NCBI RefSeq assembly: GCF_965208485.1
Contig: NZ_OZ242344.1
Location: 4,154,001-4,218,000 of the forward strand
Source of the DNA: Poriferisodalis sp965208485
GTDB taxonomy: Bacteria; Actinomycetota; Acidimicrobiia; Acidimicrobiales; Poriferisodalaceae
Length of the DNA stretch: 64,000 bases
Reading direction: 5' to 3'
A program made the position numbers and the translations under genes. The notes beneath the pieces were generated by a model that saw only the letters and a program-made list of their open reading frames with translations, did not search any database and was not told where the DNA came from. The first letter of the stretch is position 1, and each line of letters starts with the position of its first letter. Shown in pieces: positions 24,310-33,880 of the stretch.

Positions 24310-25200
24310 CTAACCGAGGAGAATGACCCCTCGGTCCACTGCGGGGCCGCCCTCTTGATTCAGCACGTCAAAGCGCACGGCGCTGGTCGCTGAGCCGAAG
24401 TCCGTGACCGGGAATTCGTCCCAGACGCGCACTGTGATGGTCGACGGCATGAGCACCATGGCGCGGAAGCGGCAGACGATGCGGCGGACACAGTTGGGGT
24501 CGCCGTCGGCAACGGCGTCGACGACCGCGGAAACGCCCAGCGCCAGCGTGGCGGTGCCGTGCAGGATGATGCCCGGCAGCCCTGCCTTGCGGGCAACGGC
24601 CGCATCGGTGTGGATCGGATTCCAGATGCGGGCGCATTCGGCGTAGGTGTGCGCTGCTCCGTGCGCAACCGGCACCGGAATCTCGGCCATGGACTCGTCG
24701 GGCAGCGGGCCGAAGTCGGGCTCTGCGGGCGCATCGGCGTCGGGTCGGTCGCCGCCGACGGTCTCGACGTTGAGGTACATCCCGCCCTGATATGTCGTCG
24801 CCACCGGCTTCCCGTCGGCATCGACGGTGTCCATCCGCATCGTCTGGAACGTGCCCGGCTTGCGCTGCTCGACGCCCGTGTAGGTGAGGCTGGTCGTCAA
24901 GCGGTCGCCCGGGCGCACCAGCCGGTGCACGGTGAGGTCGTGGGTGGCATGCACCGACCGCCGGACCTCATCGGGCGAGATGCCCCAGCGGTCTGATACG
25001 TCGCGGCCTGACACGATGACCGGCCACTCCGGGCATACCGCGAACATCGGGTGGGCCACCACGCCGTCATCGGCGAGCGTGTCGAAGTAGCAGTCGTGGG
25101 TGTCGCCGAGCGAGGCCGCGTATGCCATCGTCCAGCGCTCGTCCACCTCGTGGGCGATAGGCCCGATCGTCTCGCCCGCCATGTCTGTCAGAACCGGCAC
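24310..25200 (-). CDS. MaoC-type double-hotdog enoyl-CoA hydratase family protein
   Basis: 296 residues. The N-terminal half is a FAS1_DH/MaoC-like hotdog ('YAASLGDTHDCYFD', 'VVAHPMFAVCPEWPVI', 'HDLTVHRLVRPGDRL'). The C-terminal half holds the hydratase signature ('RIWNPIHTDAAVARKAGLPG' then 'IILHGTATLALG') with the catalytic D/H pair. It would hydrate an enoyl-CoA in beta-oxidation of a bulky acyl chain. The GTG at 25200 has an upstream GAGG; GTG 25215 and ATG 25182 are alternatives. Divergent from the PlsC gene. Confidence 0.82.
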   Translation of the reverse strand: MPVLTDMAGETIGPIAHEVDERWTMAYAASLGDTHDCYFDTLADDGVVAHPMFAVCPEWPVIVSGRDVSDRWGISPDEVRRSVHATHDLTVHRLVRPGDRLTTSLTYTGVEQRKPGTFQTMRMDTVDADGKPVATTYQGGMYLNVETVGGDRPDADAPAEPDFGPLPDESMAEIPVPVAHGAAHTYAECARIWNPIHTDAAVARKAGLPGIILHGTATLALGVSAVVDAVADGDPNCVRRIVCRFRAMVLMPSTITVRVWDEFPVTDFGSATSAVRFDVLNQEGGPAVDRGVILLG

Positions 25201-25291
25201 TGTCTCGATCCTCACCTTCGGCGAACACGAGCGTAGTGACACCGCAGATTCGGATCGGCGCGGACCGCATGCGAGACGCCAGAATCTTGGT

Positions 25292-26038
25292 GTGACTGCA
25301 CGGGCGAGCACATGGAGGCTGCGCGGCTCAGGAGGCCTGCTGGCCGCCGACGGGCTTGCGGGGACGCTGACGTTCCGAGCGGTGCGCGGCCTCGTGCGGG
25401 GCCTGCTGTTCCGGGCGTTTCGGATGCGGGCATCCGGGCAGGAGCGGCTGCGCGTGGAAGGCACGGTCATCTACGCGCCCGTGCACCGCAGCCATCTCGA
25501 CGGGCCGCTCATCGGCAGCCTCACCCACCGGCGTGTGCGCTACTTGGGCAAGGAAGAGCTGTTTCATCCCCGTCCGCTCGGCTGGTTCATGCGCTCGGTC
25601 GGGACGTTCCCGGTGCGCCGGGGTGAGGCGGACCTCGATGCGCTGCGCGCTGCGCTCGGCCTGCTGCAGGCGGGAGAGGCGATGCTGGTCTTCCCGGAAG
25701 GAACCCGCCAGCCCTCCGACGAGATCGGCGAGATCTTCGACGGCACAGCGTGGCTCGCAGCCAAGTCGGGCGCGCCGGTGCTGCCCATCGGCATCGCCGG
25801 CACCCGCGAGTCGATGCCCAGCGGTGCGAAGTTCCCCAAGCGGACCCAGGTGGCCATCGTGGTGGGCGAGTCCCTCGAACCGCCGACTGGCGCCGACGGC
25901 GCACGAGCCCGTCGTGCCGACATGACAGCGTGGACCGCCACGCTGCGGACCGCGATCGACGACTGCCAGCAGCGAGCGCGGGCACTGGCCGACGAGTCCG
26001 GAACGGGCCGGACGCCCCAGCGCGATCTCATCCCGTGA
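25292..26038 (+). CDS. 1-acyl-sn-glycerol-3-phosphate acyltransferase (PlsC family)
   Basis: 248 residues. The acyltransferase motif I HX4D is 'HRSHLDGP'; motif II/III follow as 'GTFPVRRGEADL' and 'LVFPEGTRQPS'; motif IV is 'GAPVLPIGIAGT'. It adds a second acyl chain to lysophosphatidic acid or a related lysolipid at the membrane. The GTG start at 25292 was chosen by homology. Its stop overlaps a GTG that opens the CoA-transferase fragment. Confidence 0.87.
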   Translation: MTARASTWRLRGSGGLLAADGLAGTLTFRAVRGLVRGLLFRAFRMRASGQERLRVEGTVIYAPVHRSHLDGPLIGSLTHRRVRYLGKEELFHPRPLGWFMRSVGTFPVRRGEADLDALRAALGLLQAGEAMLVFPEGTRQPSDEIGEIFDGTAWLAAKSGAPVLPIGIAGTRESMPSGAKFPKRTQVAIVVGESLEPPTGADGARARRADMTAWTATLRTAIDDCQQRARALADESGTGRTPQRDLIP

Positions 26039-26345
26039 TCGATCCCGACCACTGCCCGCCCATCTGGCCGAAGCCCCAGCCGGGCGCGCTCGCCGGTACC
26101 CGCATCTGCGACTTCACCGGGCAGCTCGCCGGGGCGGGGGCCACCAAGATTCTCGCCGCCCTCGGCGCAGAGGTGATCCGCATCGAGGATCCGGTCCGCC
26201 AAGGCCGCTGGGACATCCTGCGAGGCACGCAGCCCTTCGTAGGCGAGCACCGCGGCATCGAAGCCGGGGGATCGTTCAACAACCACAACGCCGGAAAACT
26301 GGGCCTCACGCTCAACCTGCGTGACGACCGGGCGAAGGATCTGCA
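26035..26345 (+). pseudogene. N-terminal fragment of a family III CoA-transferase (CaiB/BaiF)
   Basis: Starting at GTG 26035 (GTGA overlap with plsC), about 100 codons read 'LAGTRICDFTGQLAGAGATK', 'LAALGAEVIRIEDPVRQG' and 'NNHNAGKLGLTLNLRDD', the standard first domain of CaiB-like CoA-transferases. Homology ends near 26340 and the frame then runs into the antisense end of the amidotransferase gene. About three quarters of the enzyme, including most of the active site, is missing. Confidence 0.8.
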
Positions 26346-26411
26346 TCGCCGATCCACTCGTCGGCGGGGCCGCAGCGCCTCGAGAATCTGCCAGGGACGC
26401 GCCCAGACCTG

Positions 26412-27107
26412 CTACGTGGCCACGTCGTCGAGGAACCAGTCGATCAGCTCGAAGCAGTTGCGACGGTTGGCGGCCTCATTGCGCGTCACTCCGGCGAGGA
26501 TCTCCTGGCGAGTGACGCCGCACGATGCCAGGTAGTCGTCAGTCGCCTTGTCGAGCCACTCGGAGGCCAGCGCGACGCTGATCTCAGGATGAAACTGGGT
26601 TCCCACGCTGCGGCCCATGCGAAACAGCTGCGGACAGATCTCGCTGCTGGCCAGCAGTTCGGCGCCAAGGGGCAGGTGGAAGCGATCGTGATGCCACTCC
26701 ATCCACGGGCCGTCCGAGATCGGCAGCGTCACGCCGTCGGGCGGCGAGATCCGGTACCAGCCGATCTCGGTCTCAGGGGAAAGATCGACCGATCCGCCCA
26801 GCGCCGCAGCCAGCGCCTGACCGCCGAAACAGATGCCCAGCACCGGCGTGCCGCGCTCATGCGAGCGCCGGATGAGATCCAGCTCCGCACCGATCCAGGG
26901 CTTGATGGCGTCCTCGTACACCGACCAGTGCGAACCCGTCACCACGAGCACATCGAAGCTGTCGTCTCCCACGGGCTGGAATTCGGCCGGCTTCGTGCTG
27001 TCGGGCACCATCACGTGGACAGTCAGCTCGGCGCCGCGCTCGACCAGTGCGTCGCCGACGAAACCGGGCCGCGACGTTTCCTCGTGCGTCACGACGAGTG
27101 CCTTCAT
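26412..27107 (-). CDS. Class I glutamine amidotransferase-like hydrolase
   Basis: 231 residues. The nucleophile elbow is 'GICFGGQALAAAL' (C93), with the His-Glu pair in 'GTQFHPEIS' (H173, E175), so the triad is complete. It is a free-standing domain with no synthetase. Its ATG overlaps the P450 stop (ATGA), placing it last in the P450-P450-amidotransferase operon, divergent from a glutamine-synthetase-like gene. This pairing is the mark of gamma-glutamylation pathways (PuuA/PuuD, AtdA1/AtdA2), where such enzymes remove the gamma-glutamyl group from amides. That role is inferred. Confidence 0.8.
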   Translation of the reverse strand: MKALVVTHEETSRPGFVGDALVERGAELTVHVMVPDSTKPAEFQPVGDDSFDVLVVTGSHWSVYEDAIKPWIGAELDLIRRSHERGTPVLGICFGGQALAAALGGSVDLSPETEIGWYRISPPDGVTLPISDGPWMEWHHDRFHLPLGAELLASSEICPQLFRMGRSVGTQFHPEISVALASEWLDKATDDYLASCGVTRQEILAGVTRNEAANRRNCFELIDWFLDDVAT

Positions 27108-28396
27108 GCAGCCAGCTCGCTGACGCGTACCGGCAGGTGCTTGATTCCGGAGATGAAATTGGACCGCAGCCGCTCGGTGGGTCCGTCCGCTTCGATGCGC
27201 ACCACCCGCCGCAGCAGCTCCTCGAACACCACCTTGATCTCCATGCGGGCCAGCCACGCTCCCAGGCACAGGTGCGGACCGTTGCGGCCGAAGGTCATGT
27301 GCTCGTTATCCGGGCGCGCCAAGTCAAAACGGTACGGGTGCGGGAAGCGGTCCTCGTCGTGGTCCGCGCTGATGTAGTACAGCACCACCTTGTCGCCTGC
27401 TCGCACCTTGGTGCCGCGGATCTCGGTGTCGCACGTCGCCGTGCGGCGGAAATGCGTCGTGACCGAACTGGAGCGCAGCACCTCTTCGACCGCGGCAGCG
27501 GTCAGCGCTTCGTCTCCTGCGAGCACCGCAGCCCGCCATGTGTCGAACAGGTGAGGGTGCGCCATCAGCACCCACAAGCCGTGGGTCATCGTGTAGCGGG
27601 TGGTGTCGTTGCCCGCAGCGATGATGAGGGTGAAGAAGTTCTTGAACTCCTGATCGGTGAGCGGCGTGCCGTCGGTGGTCGGCGCCAAGAGCTGGCCGAT
27701 GACGTCCCCTGTCGGGTGCGCCCGGCGTTTCGCTGCCTGCTCTGCTGCGTAGTTGAAGATCTCGATGGCGACCGGGCTGCGGAACGGCATCAGCCGGAAC
27801 TCGTCGGTGTCCACCAAGCCCACGGGATAGTCGGTGAAATCGGGATCGGTGTTGCCGAGCAACGCGTCGCCCCACTCCACGAGCTGGTGGCCATCGGCAT
27901 CGCTGGTTCCCAGCATGCGACCCAGCATTCGCATGGGCAGTTCGGTGGCGACTTCGGTCACGAAGTCGAAGCGCTCGTCTGTCAGCGCCCGGTCCAGCAC
28001 CTCGCAGGCCAAGGCGCGGATTGCAGTCTCGTAGGTGTTCACGACCCGCGGTGTGAACCCCCGGCTCACCAGCCGCCGGTAGCGGGTGTGCTCGGGCGGG
28101 TCCTGCTCCATCATGGTCTTGCGGGCTTCGAGTTCGTCAGGCGCCATGTCCTCGAGGCGTATGCCCTTCGTCGAGGTGAAGGTCTGGGTGTCGCGGCTGA
28201 CGCGGAACACGTCGTCGTACTTGGTGATCGCCCAGTAGCCGCGACCGTCGACCTCGTCGATCCATGCCACCGGCTCTTCCCGGCGCAGCCGGGCGAACGT
28301 GGCATGGGGCACGCCTCGGGTCCAGACGTCGTGGTCGGAGATGTCGGCGTCGTCGGGTCCCAGATCGTCCAGGTACGGCTCGGCCCAGGTGCTCAC
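27104..28396 (-). CDS. Cytochrome P450 (second of the pair)
   Basis: 430 residues. Heme-binding loop 'FGRNGPHLCLGAWLAR' with the thiolate Cys; I-helix 'LIIAAGNDTTR' with the acid-alcohol pair; ExxR in 'AVEEVLRSSS'; 'HFRRTATCDTEI' downstream. It is soluble, like CYP125/CYP142-type actinobacterial enzymes, and needs external ferredoxin and reductase, not found nearby. The GTG at 28396 lies four bases after the upstream P450 stop. Two near-adjacent, related P450s suggest successive or alternative oxidation of one substrate class. Confidence 0.93.
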   Translation of the reverse strand: MSTWAEPYLDDLGPDDADISDHDVWTRGVPHATFARLRREEPVAWIDEVDGRGYWAITKYDDVFRVSRDTQTFTSTKGIRLEDMAPDELEARKTMMEQDPPEHTRYRRLVSRGFTPRVVNTYETAIRALACEVLDRALTDERFDFVTEVATELPMRMLGRMLGTSDADGHQLVEWGDALLGNTDPDFTDYPVGLVDTDEFRLMPFRSPVAIEIFNYAAEQAAKRRAHPTGDVIGQLLAPTTDGTPLTDQEFKNFFTLIIAAGNDTTRYTMTHGLWVLMAHPHLFDTWRAAVLAGDEALTAAAVEEVLRSSSVTTHFRRTATCDTEIRGTKVRAGDKVVLYYISADHDEDRFPHPYRFDLARPDNEHMTFGRNGPHLCLGAWLARMEIKVVFEELLRRVVRIEADGPTERLRSNFISGIKHLPVRVSELAA

Positions 28397-28400
28397 CGCG

Positions 28401-29699
28401 TCAGACTCCCACAGCGGGTGCCGCAACGTCGACGCTCACGTCCACTGAGGCGACGCCGTGCACGAAGTTGGACGGGATCCGCACCAAGTTCTCAGCGCTC
28501 GCCGGCCGGATGCCGCGGTCCAGCATCGCTTCGAGCAGCACGGTCAGCTCCATGCGGGCCAAGTAGGCGCCGAGACAGAAGTGCGGTCCGCCGCCGCCGA
28601 ACGCGATCTGCGCGTTGTCCGCCCTCGAGATGTCGAATTCGTCTGGCCGATCGAACACCGCCTCGTCGCGGTTGGCCGACGGGTACCACATCACGACCTT
28701 GTCGCCCGCTGAGATCTGGGTGCCGGCCAGCTCGGTGTCGACTGCGGCGGTGCGCCGCATGTGCAGGATCGGCGATGCCCAGCGGATGACCTCCTCGACT
28801 GCGTTGGGAAGCAAGCCACGATCCGCCACCAGCCGATCCCACTGTTCGGGGTGGTCAGCGAACGCCATCGTCCCGTGCGTGATCGCGGTACGGGTGGTCT
28901 CGTTGCCGCCGAACACGAGCACTTGGAAGAAGTTGCGGAACTCCGCAGCGGTGAGACGGTCGCCGCACACCTCGGCATGCACCAGGTGGCTGACCAGGTC
29001 GTCCGTGGGTTGGGCGAGACGCTCGTCGCTCAGCTTCGCGCCGTAGGAGTACAGGCCCCATGCGGCCGGGCTGCCGAAGGGGAGCAGCCGCAGCGGCGTG
29101 GTGTTGCCGTAGGCGTCAGGCGGCAGCGACTGGCTCTCGGTGGTGCCCTCGACCAGGTGGTTCGACAGCTCCACCATGTAGTCGGCATCTTCGGGCGGCA
29201 CCCCCAGGATCGCGATGATCACCCGGATCGGCAGCGGCGCCGCGACGAGATCCACCCAGTCGCCGCCGCCGCGTTCGACCACCGCGTCGAGCAACTCGTC
29301 GGCGATATCGCGGGTGCGCTCGTTGTACCGGCGCATCTGGCGCGGCGTGAACGCCTTGGAGACCACGCGACGCAAGCGGGTGTGCGCCGGCGGATCGTGC
29401 TCGAGGATCGAGCGACGGGCCTCGAGTGCGTCAGCTTCGAGATCCCACAGGTTCACGTGCCCGATCGCCGACGAGAAGCGCTCGGGATGGCGGGACACCT
29501 CGCAGACGTCGGCGTGCCGCGTCACCGCCCAGAAGCCCCCGTCCACATTTGGCTCGGCCTCGTAGCGATTCCAGTGCAGCCCTGGCAGCCGGCGCAGTGC
29601 CCGGAAATCCTCCCATGCGATGCCGTGCGAGTAGCGGCTTGCATCGGCGATGTCGATGTCGGACGGCGAAGGGCTGTCGACGGTGCTTTCGCTGGTCAC
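28401..29699 (-). CDS. Cytochrome P450 (first of the pair)
   Basis: 432 residues. Heme loop 'FGGGGPHFCLGAYLAR', I-helix 'LVFGGNETTRT' (Glu replaces the common Asp), ExxR in 'NAVEEVIRWASP', and 'ILEHDPPAHTRLRRVVSKAF' near residue 100. It is about as long as its neighbour and clearly paralogous. GTG 29699 (VTSESTV) is the first start that avoids a non-family N-terminus. It is transcribed away from the glutamine-synthetase-like gene; the 80-bp gap must hold both promoters. Confidence 0.93.
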   Translation of the reverse strand: MTSESTVDSPSPSDIDIADASRYSHGIAWEDFRALRRLPGLHWNRYEAEPNVDGGFWAVTRHADVCEVSRHPERFSSAIGHVNLWDLEADALEARRSILEHDPPAHTRLRRVVSKAFTPRQMRRYNERTRDIADELLDAVVERGGGDWVDLVAAPLPIRVIIAILGVPPEDADYMVELSNHLVEGTTESQSLPPDAYGNTTPLRLLPFGSPAAWGLYSYGAKLSDERLAQPTDDLVSHLVHAEVCGDRLTAAEFRNFFQVLVFGGNETTRTAITHGTMAFADHPEQWDRLVADRGLLPNAVEEVIRWASPILHMRRTAAVDTELAGTQISAGDKVVMWYPSANRDEAVFDRPDEFDISRADNAQIAFGGGGPHFCLGAYLARMELTVLLEAMLDRGIRPASAENLVRIPSNFVHGVASVDVSVDVAAPAVGV

Positions 29700-29779
29700 A
29701 GCCGAATGGTAAGCCTGTGGCCGCTCGCAGGCAGGCCAAACCCGTCGTCGCCGCACCCCCAGCAACGAGGAGACCAACC

Positions 29780-31183
29780 ATGACCAGACTCACCTCGATC
29801 GACAGTCCCGATTTCGGGGGAACATCTTCGGCGGAGGCTTCGGCGGGCGGGGTCATCGCCGCTGTCGAGCAACGGCTGCGCTTCGCCGATGTGCACACCG
29901 TCGAGGTGGCCATCGTCGACACCTACGGTCACCTGCGCGGCAAGCGGTTCCCGCTGGGCCATTTCCTGCGTTCGGTGGCCGAGGGCGGCTGCCACCTCGC
30001 CGACGCCATCTACATCTTCGACCTGCACAACGACCTGGTCGACAGCCCGTACATCAACATGGCCAAGGGCTTCCTGGACACGCACTTGGTTCCCGATCTG
30101 GGCACGCTGCGGCTGTTCGGGCACCGCAGCGGTTACGCGCTGGTCTTCTCGGACAGTCTCGATCCGGCCCATGAGCTGCACCCGATTGCCCCGCGCACGG
30201 TGCTGGCCCGCCAGATCGAGCGGTGCGAGGCGCTCGGCTACAGCCCGGTGGTGGCCACCGAGATGGAATTCTACCTGTGCGAGCACGACTGGTCGTTCAC
30301 TCAAGAACACATCCAGTACTCGTCGCTCACCGATCGGAGCGATATCGAAGCGGTGCTGCTGGCCATGCGGCTCGCGATGATCGATTTGGGCATTCCGGTG
30401 GAGTCTTCGAATCCCGAGTACGGGCCCGGCCAGATCGAGATCAATGTCGCTCACGCCGACGCCATGACCACCGCGGACAACACGGCGCTCTACAAGAGCA
30501 TCGTCAAGGAGATCGCGGAGGAGACCGGCTTGAAGGCCACTTTCATGCCCAAGCCGTGGACCGAGCCCTCAGGCAGCGGCATGCATGTGCACACCAGCCT
30601 GTCCAACGGGGACGGGAACGTGTTCGCATCGTCTGCGGAGGCTCCCGATGAGGTGATGTCGCAGTGGCTGGGCGGCCTGCTGGACAACGCCGGTGCGCTG
30701 TCGCTGCTGGGCAGCCCGGTGCCGAACGGCTACAAGCGCGTGCGTCCGTACACGTTCGCGCCCACGCACGTGCACTGGGGGCTCGACAACCGGTCGGTGA
30801 TGTGTCGCTGCACGGTTGGCGCGGGCAGCGCAAACCGTGTCGAGTTCCGGTCAGCAGGCGCTGACGCCAACCCCTACCTCATGATCGCCGGATTGCTGGC
30901 AGCCGGTGCTGACGGGCTCGAGCGGGGCGCCGATCCGGGTCCGATGAGCGAGGGTGACAAGTACGACGACCCCGGCGAGGCGGTGCCGCTGCCCAACAAC
31001 GCAGCCGACGGCATTGCGGCGTACGAGGGCAGCGCCCTGGCGGCAGCGCTCGGCGAGGAGTTCTCGACGAATTTTGTGCTGATGGCCAAGGCCGAGTTGG
31101 ACAAGTTCGTCGACGCCGGGTGCGATCCGGCGGGCGACGACGTGACCGATTGGGAGCGCAAGCGCTACATCGAGTTCACCTGA
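29780..31183 (+). CDS. Glutamine-synthetase-like gamma-glutamyl ligase (first copy)
   Basis: 467 residues of the GS catalytic family. Glutamate/metal site motifs are 'VVATEMEFYLCEHD', 'YGPGQIEINVAHADA', 'ATFMPKPWTEPSGSGMHVHT' and 'NRVEFRSAGADANPYL'. The GS adenylylation tail and the usual N-terminal GlnA pattern are lacking ('YIFDLHNDLVDSPYINM' instead), so ligation of glutamate to an amine other than ammonia is likely. Strong ribosome site gaggaga before ATG 29780. Sits between the divergent P450/amidotransferase operon and a convergent second GS-like gene. Confidence 0.85.
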   Translation: MTRLTSIDSPDFGGTSSAEASAGGVIAAVEQRLRFADVHTVEVAIVDTYGHLRGKRFPLGHFLRSVAEGGCHLADAIYIFDLHNDLVDSPYINMAKGFLDTHLVPDLGTLRLFGHRSGYALVFSDSLDPAHELHPIAPRTVLARQIERCEALGYSPVVATEMEFYLCEHDWSFTQEHIQYSSLTDRSDIEAVLLAMRLAMIDLGIPVESSNPEYGPGQIEINVAHADAMTTADNTALYKSIVKEIAEETGLKATFMPKPWTEPSGSGMHVHTSLSNGDGNVFASSAEAPDEVMSQWLGGLLDNAGALSLLGSPVPNGYKRVRPYTFAPTHVHWGLDNRSVMCRCTVGAGSANRVEFRSAGADANPYLMIAGLLAAGADGLERGADPGPMSEGDKYDDPGEAVPLPNNAADGIAAYEGSALAAALGEEFSTNFVLMAKAELDKFVDAGCDPAGDDVTDWERKRYIEFT

Positions 31184-31191
31184 GCAAGTCC

Positions 31192-31251
31192 GACCCGCTG
31201 GGTCTTGCGGGGCCGTCTCGGCCGCTGCCGTCCGGCTCGGCGACTGCCGAG
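31192..31251. terminator. Three consecutive hairpins between convergent GS-like genes
   Basis: Perfect stems GACCC-gct-GGGTC (31192-31204), GGCCG-tct-CGGCC (31211-31223) and CTCGGC-gact-GCCGAG (31236-31251) fill the gap between two stops. No T-run follows, as is usual in high-GC actinobacteria. Likely a bidirectional terminator. Confidence 0.6.
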
Positions 31252-31258
31252 TGGCGGC

Positions 31259-32563
31259 TCAGTGGTACGGCAGGTACTCGTTGATCTCCCACTCGCTGAT
31301 GTCGTCGGAGGGCTTACCCACCGCAGCAACGTAGCGCTCCCACTCGGCGTCTTTGATGGCGAGGAAGTTGTCGGCGAGGTCGCTGCTGACCGCCTCGGCC
31401 AGCGCTGGATCGGCTCGCAAGTGGCCCAAGGCATCCGCCAGGTTCAACGCCGAGGTGACCTCGGTGTTCCACGCCTCCATGCCGTCATTGGTCTCCGGCT
31501 CGGGGCACTCGAGCTCGTCCGCCAAGCCCAAGCGTGCCGCCTGCAGCACGGCGGCAATGGCGGTGTGGGCATTGCAGGCGCCGTCGGCCAAGCGTGACTC
31601 GATGCGCGTGCGTTCGCCTCGCTCGGGCGGCACGCGGGTGCCCACCACGCGGTGGTCATATCCCCAGTTCGCTCTCCGGCCGCTGAAGGTGAACGGCCGC
31701 AGGCGCCGGTAGGCATTGACCGTCGGGGCGCACAGCGGCGTGAGTCCTTGGTGATGGGCGCACAGGCCGGCCAAGCACGACTTGGCCAGCTCCGACAACC
31801 CGTCGGGGGTGCTGGGATCGGCGAGAGCGTTGTTGCCGTCGCCGTCGACCAGTGAGAAGTTCACGTGGACCCCGTTGCCCTCCAGTTCGGCATACGGTTT
31901 GCCCAGGAAGGTCAGCCGGCGTCCGTGATCCATGGCCCGCTCACGGGCAAGCACCCGGAACAGGAACGCGTCGTCAGCGGCCCGCAGCGCATCGGTGTAG
32001 CGCAGGGTCAGCTCGAACTGGCCGGAGTCGAATTCGGCGTTGACGGACTCGAGCACGATCTCGCTGCCGGCCGCGAGATCCACTATGTCGTCGATCAAGC
32101 CGATCGGGTCCACGAGTCGCCCCGTTCCGTACACATACGACTCGGGCGTGTCCCACCGCCGCCAGCCGTGCTCTTCGGTGAGCTCCAGCACGTAGGCCTC
32201 GAATTCGATGCCCACCATCGGGCGGTAGCCCAAGGCCTCCCAGTCGGCGATCGCCTTGCGCAGCGCGTACCTTGCCGAGTAGCGGAACGGCTCGCCGCGC
32301 TGGGACAGGTCGCAGACCGCCACCTGGGTGCGGTCGTCATCCCAGCCGGGACGCAGATCCGACTCCTCGAAGGTGGCGTGCATGTCGGGAAAGCCGTCTA
32401 ACACGCCCGACCCGGGCGCTGCGATGAACGAGCGGTCGTAGGCCAGGCTGAAGACGGCCGCCGCATGGCCGGTGCCTTCGTGGGCAAAGGCGGCCGGGAC
32501 GTACTTGCCTCGAGCGAGACCGAGATGGTCGGGCCACAGCATGCGAACGCGGTCGTTGGCCAT
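31259..32563 (-). CDS. Glutamine-synthetase-like gamma-glutamyl ligase (second copy)
   Basis: 434 residues, more divergent than the first copy. GS landmarks remain: 'MVGIEFEAYVLELTEE', 'VNAEFDSGQFELTLRYTDAL', 'TFLGKPYAELEGNGVHVNFS' and 'RTRIESRLADGACNAHTAI'. The PKP loop has become GKP and the H of the GSGMHxH loop is shifted to NGVHVN, so substrate preference should differ. It is divergent from the ABC-importer binding-protein gene (90-bp gap). Probably forms gamma-glutamylamides together with, or in place of, the first copy. Confidence 0.78.
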   Translation of the reverse strand: MANDRVRMLWPDHLGLARGKYVPAAFAHEGTGHAAAVFSLAYDRSFIAAPGSGVLDGFPDMHATFEESDLRPGWDDDRTQVAVCDLSQRGEPFRYSARYALRKAIADWEALGYRPMVGIEFEAYVLELTEEHGWRRWDTPESYVYGTGRLVDPIGLIDDIVDLAAGSEIVLESVNAEFDSGQFELTLRYTDALRAADDAFLFRVLARERAMDHGRRLTFLGKPYAELEGNGVHVNFSLVDGDGNNALADPSTPDGLSELAKSCLAGLCAHHQGLTPLCAPTVNAYRRLRPFTFSGRRANWGYDHRVVGTRVPPERGERTRIESRLADGACNAHTAIAAVLQAARLGLADELECPEPETNDGMEAWNTEVTSALNLADALGHLRADPALAEAVSSDLADNFLAIKDAEWERYVAAVGKPSDDISEWEINEYLPYH

Positions 32564-32653
32564 GAGTCGTTCCTTCCCGAGACTCAGCAGAAGCTATACG
32601 GCCCGCAATCCGGGTAGGGCTAGCATCGACTCGATCCACGGGAGGGATCCACC

Positions 32654-33880
32654 ATGAGACGACGCATCTTGGCCTTGCTGGCCGTGGTCGCACTGCTCGG
32701 CGCAGCATGCGGCGGCGACGACACGGCCGAAGCCGGCGAGTCAGCCGGCGCGACGATGACCAGCATCGACATCGATCACATCCTGAGCGCCGATCTGTCG
32801 GCGTGCGAGGAGGCGCCCACGGGTGACCCGATCCGGGTCGGCATGGCGATGGACTTCAGCGACGTGGTCGGATTCGTCGACATTCCCGGCTCGAAGCTCG
32901 TGCCCTACATCGCAGAGCTCGCCAACTGCCGTGGCGGCTTCAACGGCCGGCCAGTCGAAGTGCGCGTCGCCGAAGTCGGCGACGACGCTGCGCTCGCCAC
33001 CAACGTCCTGCTGGACTGGGGCGCGCACTTCCTGATCGGCCCGCCCTTCGCAGACTTCGCGCTGCCGATTCTGCGGACCACCGACGGCGAGGTGCCGCTG
33101 TTCGTGGCCGCATCCACCGAGCCCACGCTGGCGGACGCCTCGATCAACTCGTACTTGGTCACCTTCGATGACCATCAGATGTCGGGGGCAGCCGCCCAGT
33201 GGGCACTCGACCAGGGCATCACCAGGGCCATCGTGTTCACCGAAGGCGAGGGCATCCCCTACACGGGCGTTAATCCCGACGCGTTCATGGCCGCCTTCGA
33301 AGCCGGCGGCGGCGAGGTCGTCAGCGTGCAGACATACGTGTGGGCTGGCGACACCGACTTCTCCCCGCAGGTGAACGAGATCGCCGGGATCTCGGAGAAC
33401 AACGAGGTGGTGTTCTCGGCCGCGCTGGGCTTCCAGGTGACAGCGCTGCGCGGGCAGCTCGAAGGCCAAGGCCTGGACGGACTCACTTACGTCGGCACCG
33501 ACGCGCTCGATGCCACCGGCATCCAGGTCGAGACCAACAACGAGGGCATTGCCCACACGCCGCACACCAGCATCACCGCAGGCGACCGGATCGACTCGAT
33601 GCTCGCTGCGTTCGAGGCCGCGAAGGGCGAGGCGCTGGACAGCCGTGGCTTCATGGCGCTGTATGTCGACTCGATGTTCTTGGGCATCCAAGGCATGCTC
33701 GACTGCGGCTGCGACGACACCGCCGAAATCGGCGAGGCCGTCAAGCAGATCTCTGGTTTTCAGGGGCTGTCGGGCGAGATCGCTTATGAAGGCACTAACG
33801 GCATCCCGCCGAAGGCAGTGCCGATCAACCGCATCACCAACGGCGAGGATGTGCTCGTCGCCACGATCACGATCAACTAG
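32654..33880 (+). CDS. Branched-chain-amino-acid/amide-type ABC transporter substrate-binding lipoprotein
   Basis: 408 residues. A lipoprotein signal ends 'LLGAACGGDD'. The type I periplasmic fold follows ('IRVGMAMDFSDVVGFVD', 'CRGGFNGRPVEVRVAEVGDD', 'FLIGPPFADFALPIL', 'AQWALDQGITRAIVF'). The family binds branched-chain amino acids, amides, urea or aromatic acids; the ligand here is unknown. Acidic mature protein. It is the first gene of the importer set, 172 bases before livF; that gap shows no gene. Good ribosome site gggaggga before the ATG. Confidence 0.9.
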   Translation: MRRRILALLAVVALLGAACGGDDTAEAGESAGATMTSIDIDHILSADLSACEEAPTGDPIRVGMAMDFSDVVGFVDIPGSKLVPYIAELANCRGGFNGRPVEVRVAEVGDDAALATNVLLDWGAHFLIGPPFADFALPILRTTDGEVPLFVAASTEPTLADASINSYLVTFDDHQMSGAAAQWALDQGITRAIVFTEGEGIPYTGVNPDAFMAAFEAGGGEVVSVQTYVWAGDTDFSPQVNEIAGISENNEVVFSAALGFQVTALRGQLEGQGLDGLTYVGTDALDATGIQVETNNEGIAHTPHTSITAGDRIDSMLAAFEAAKGEALDSRGFMALYVDSMFLGIQGMLDCGCDDTAEIGEAVKQISGFQGLSGEIAYEGTNGIPPKAVPINRITNGEDVLVATITIN

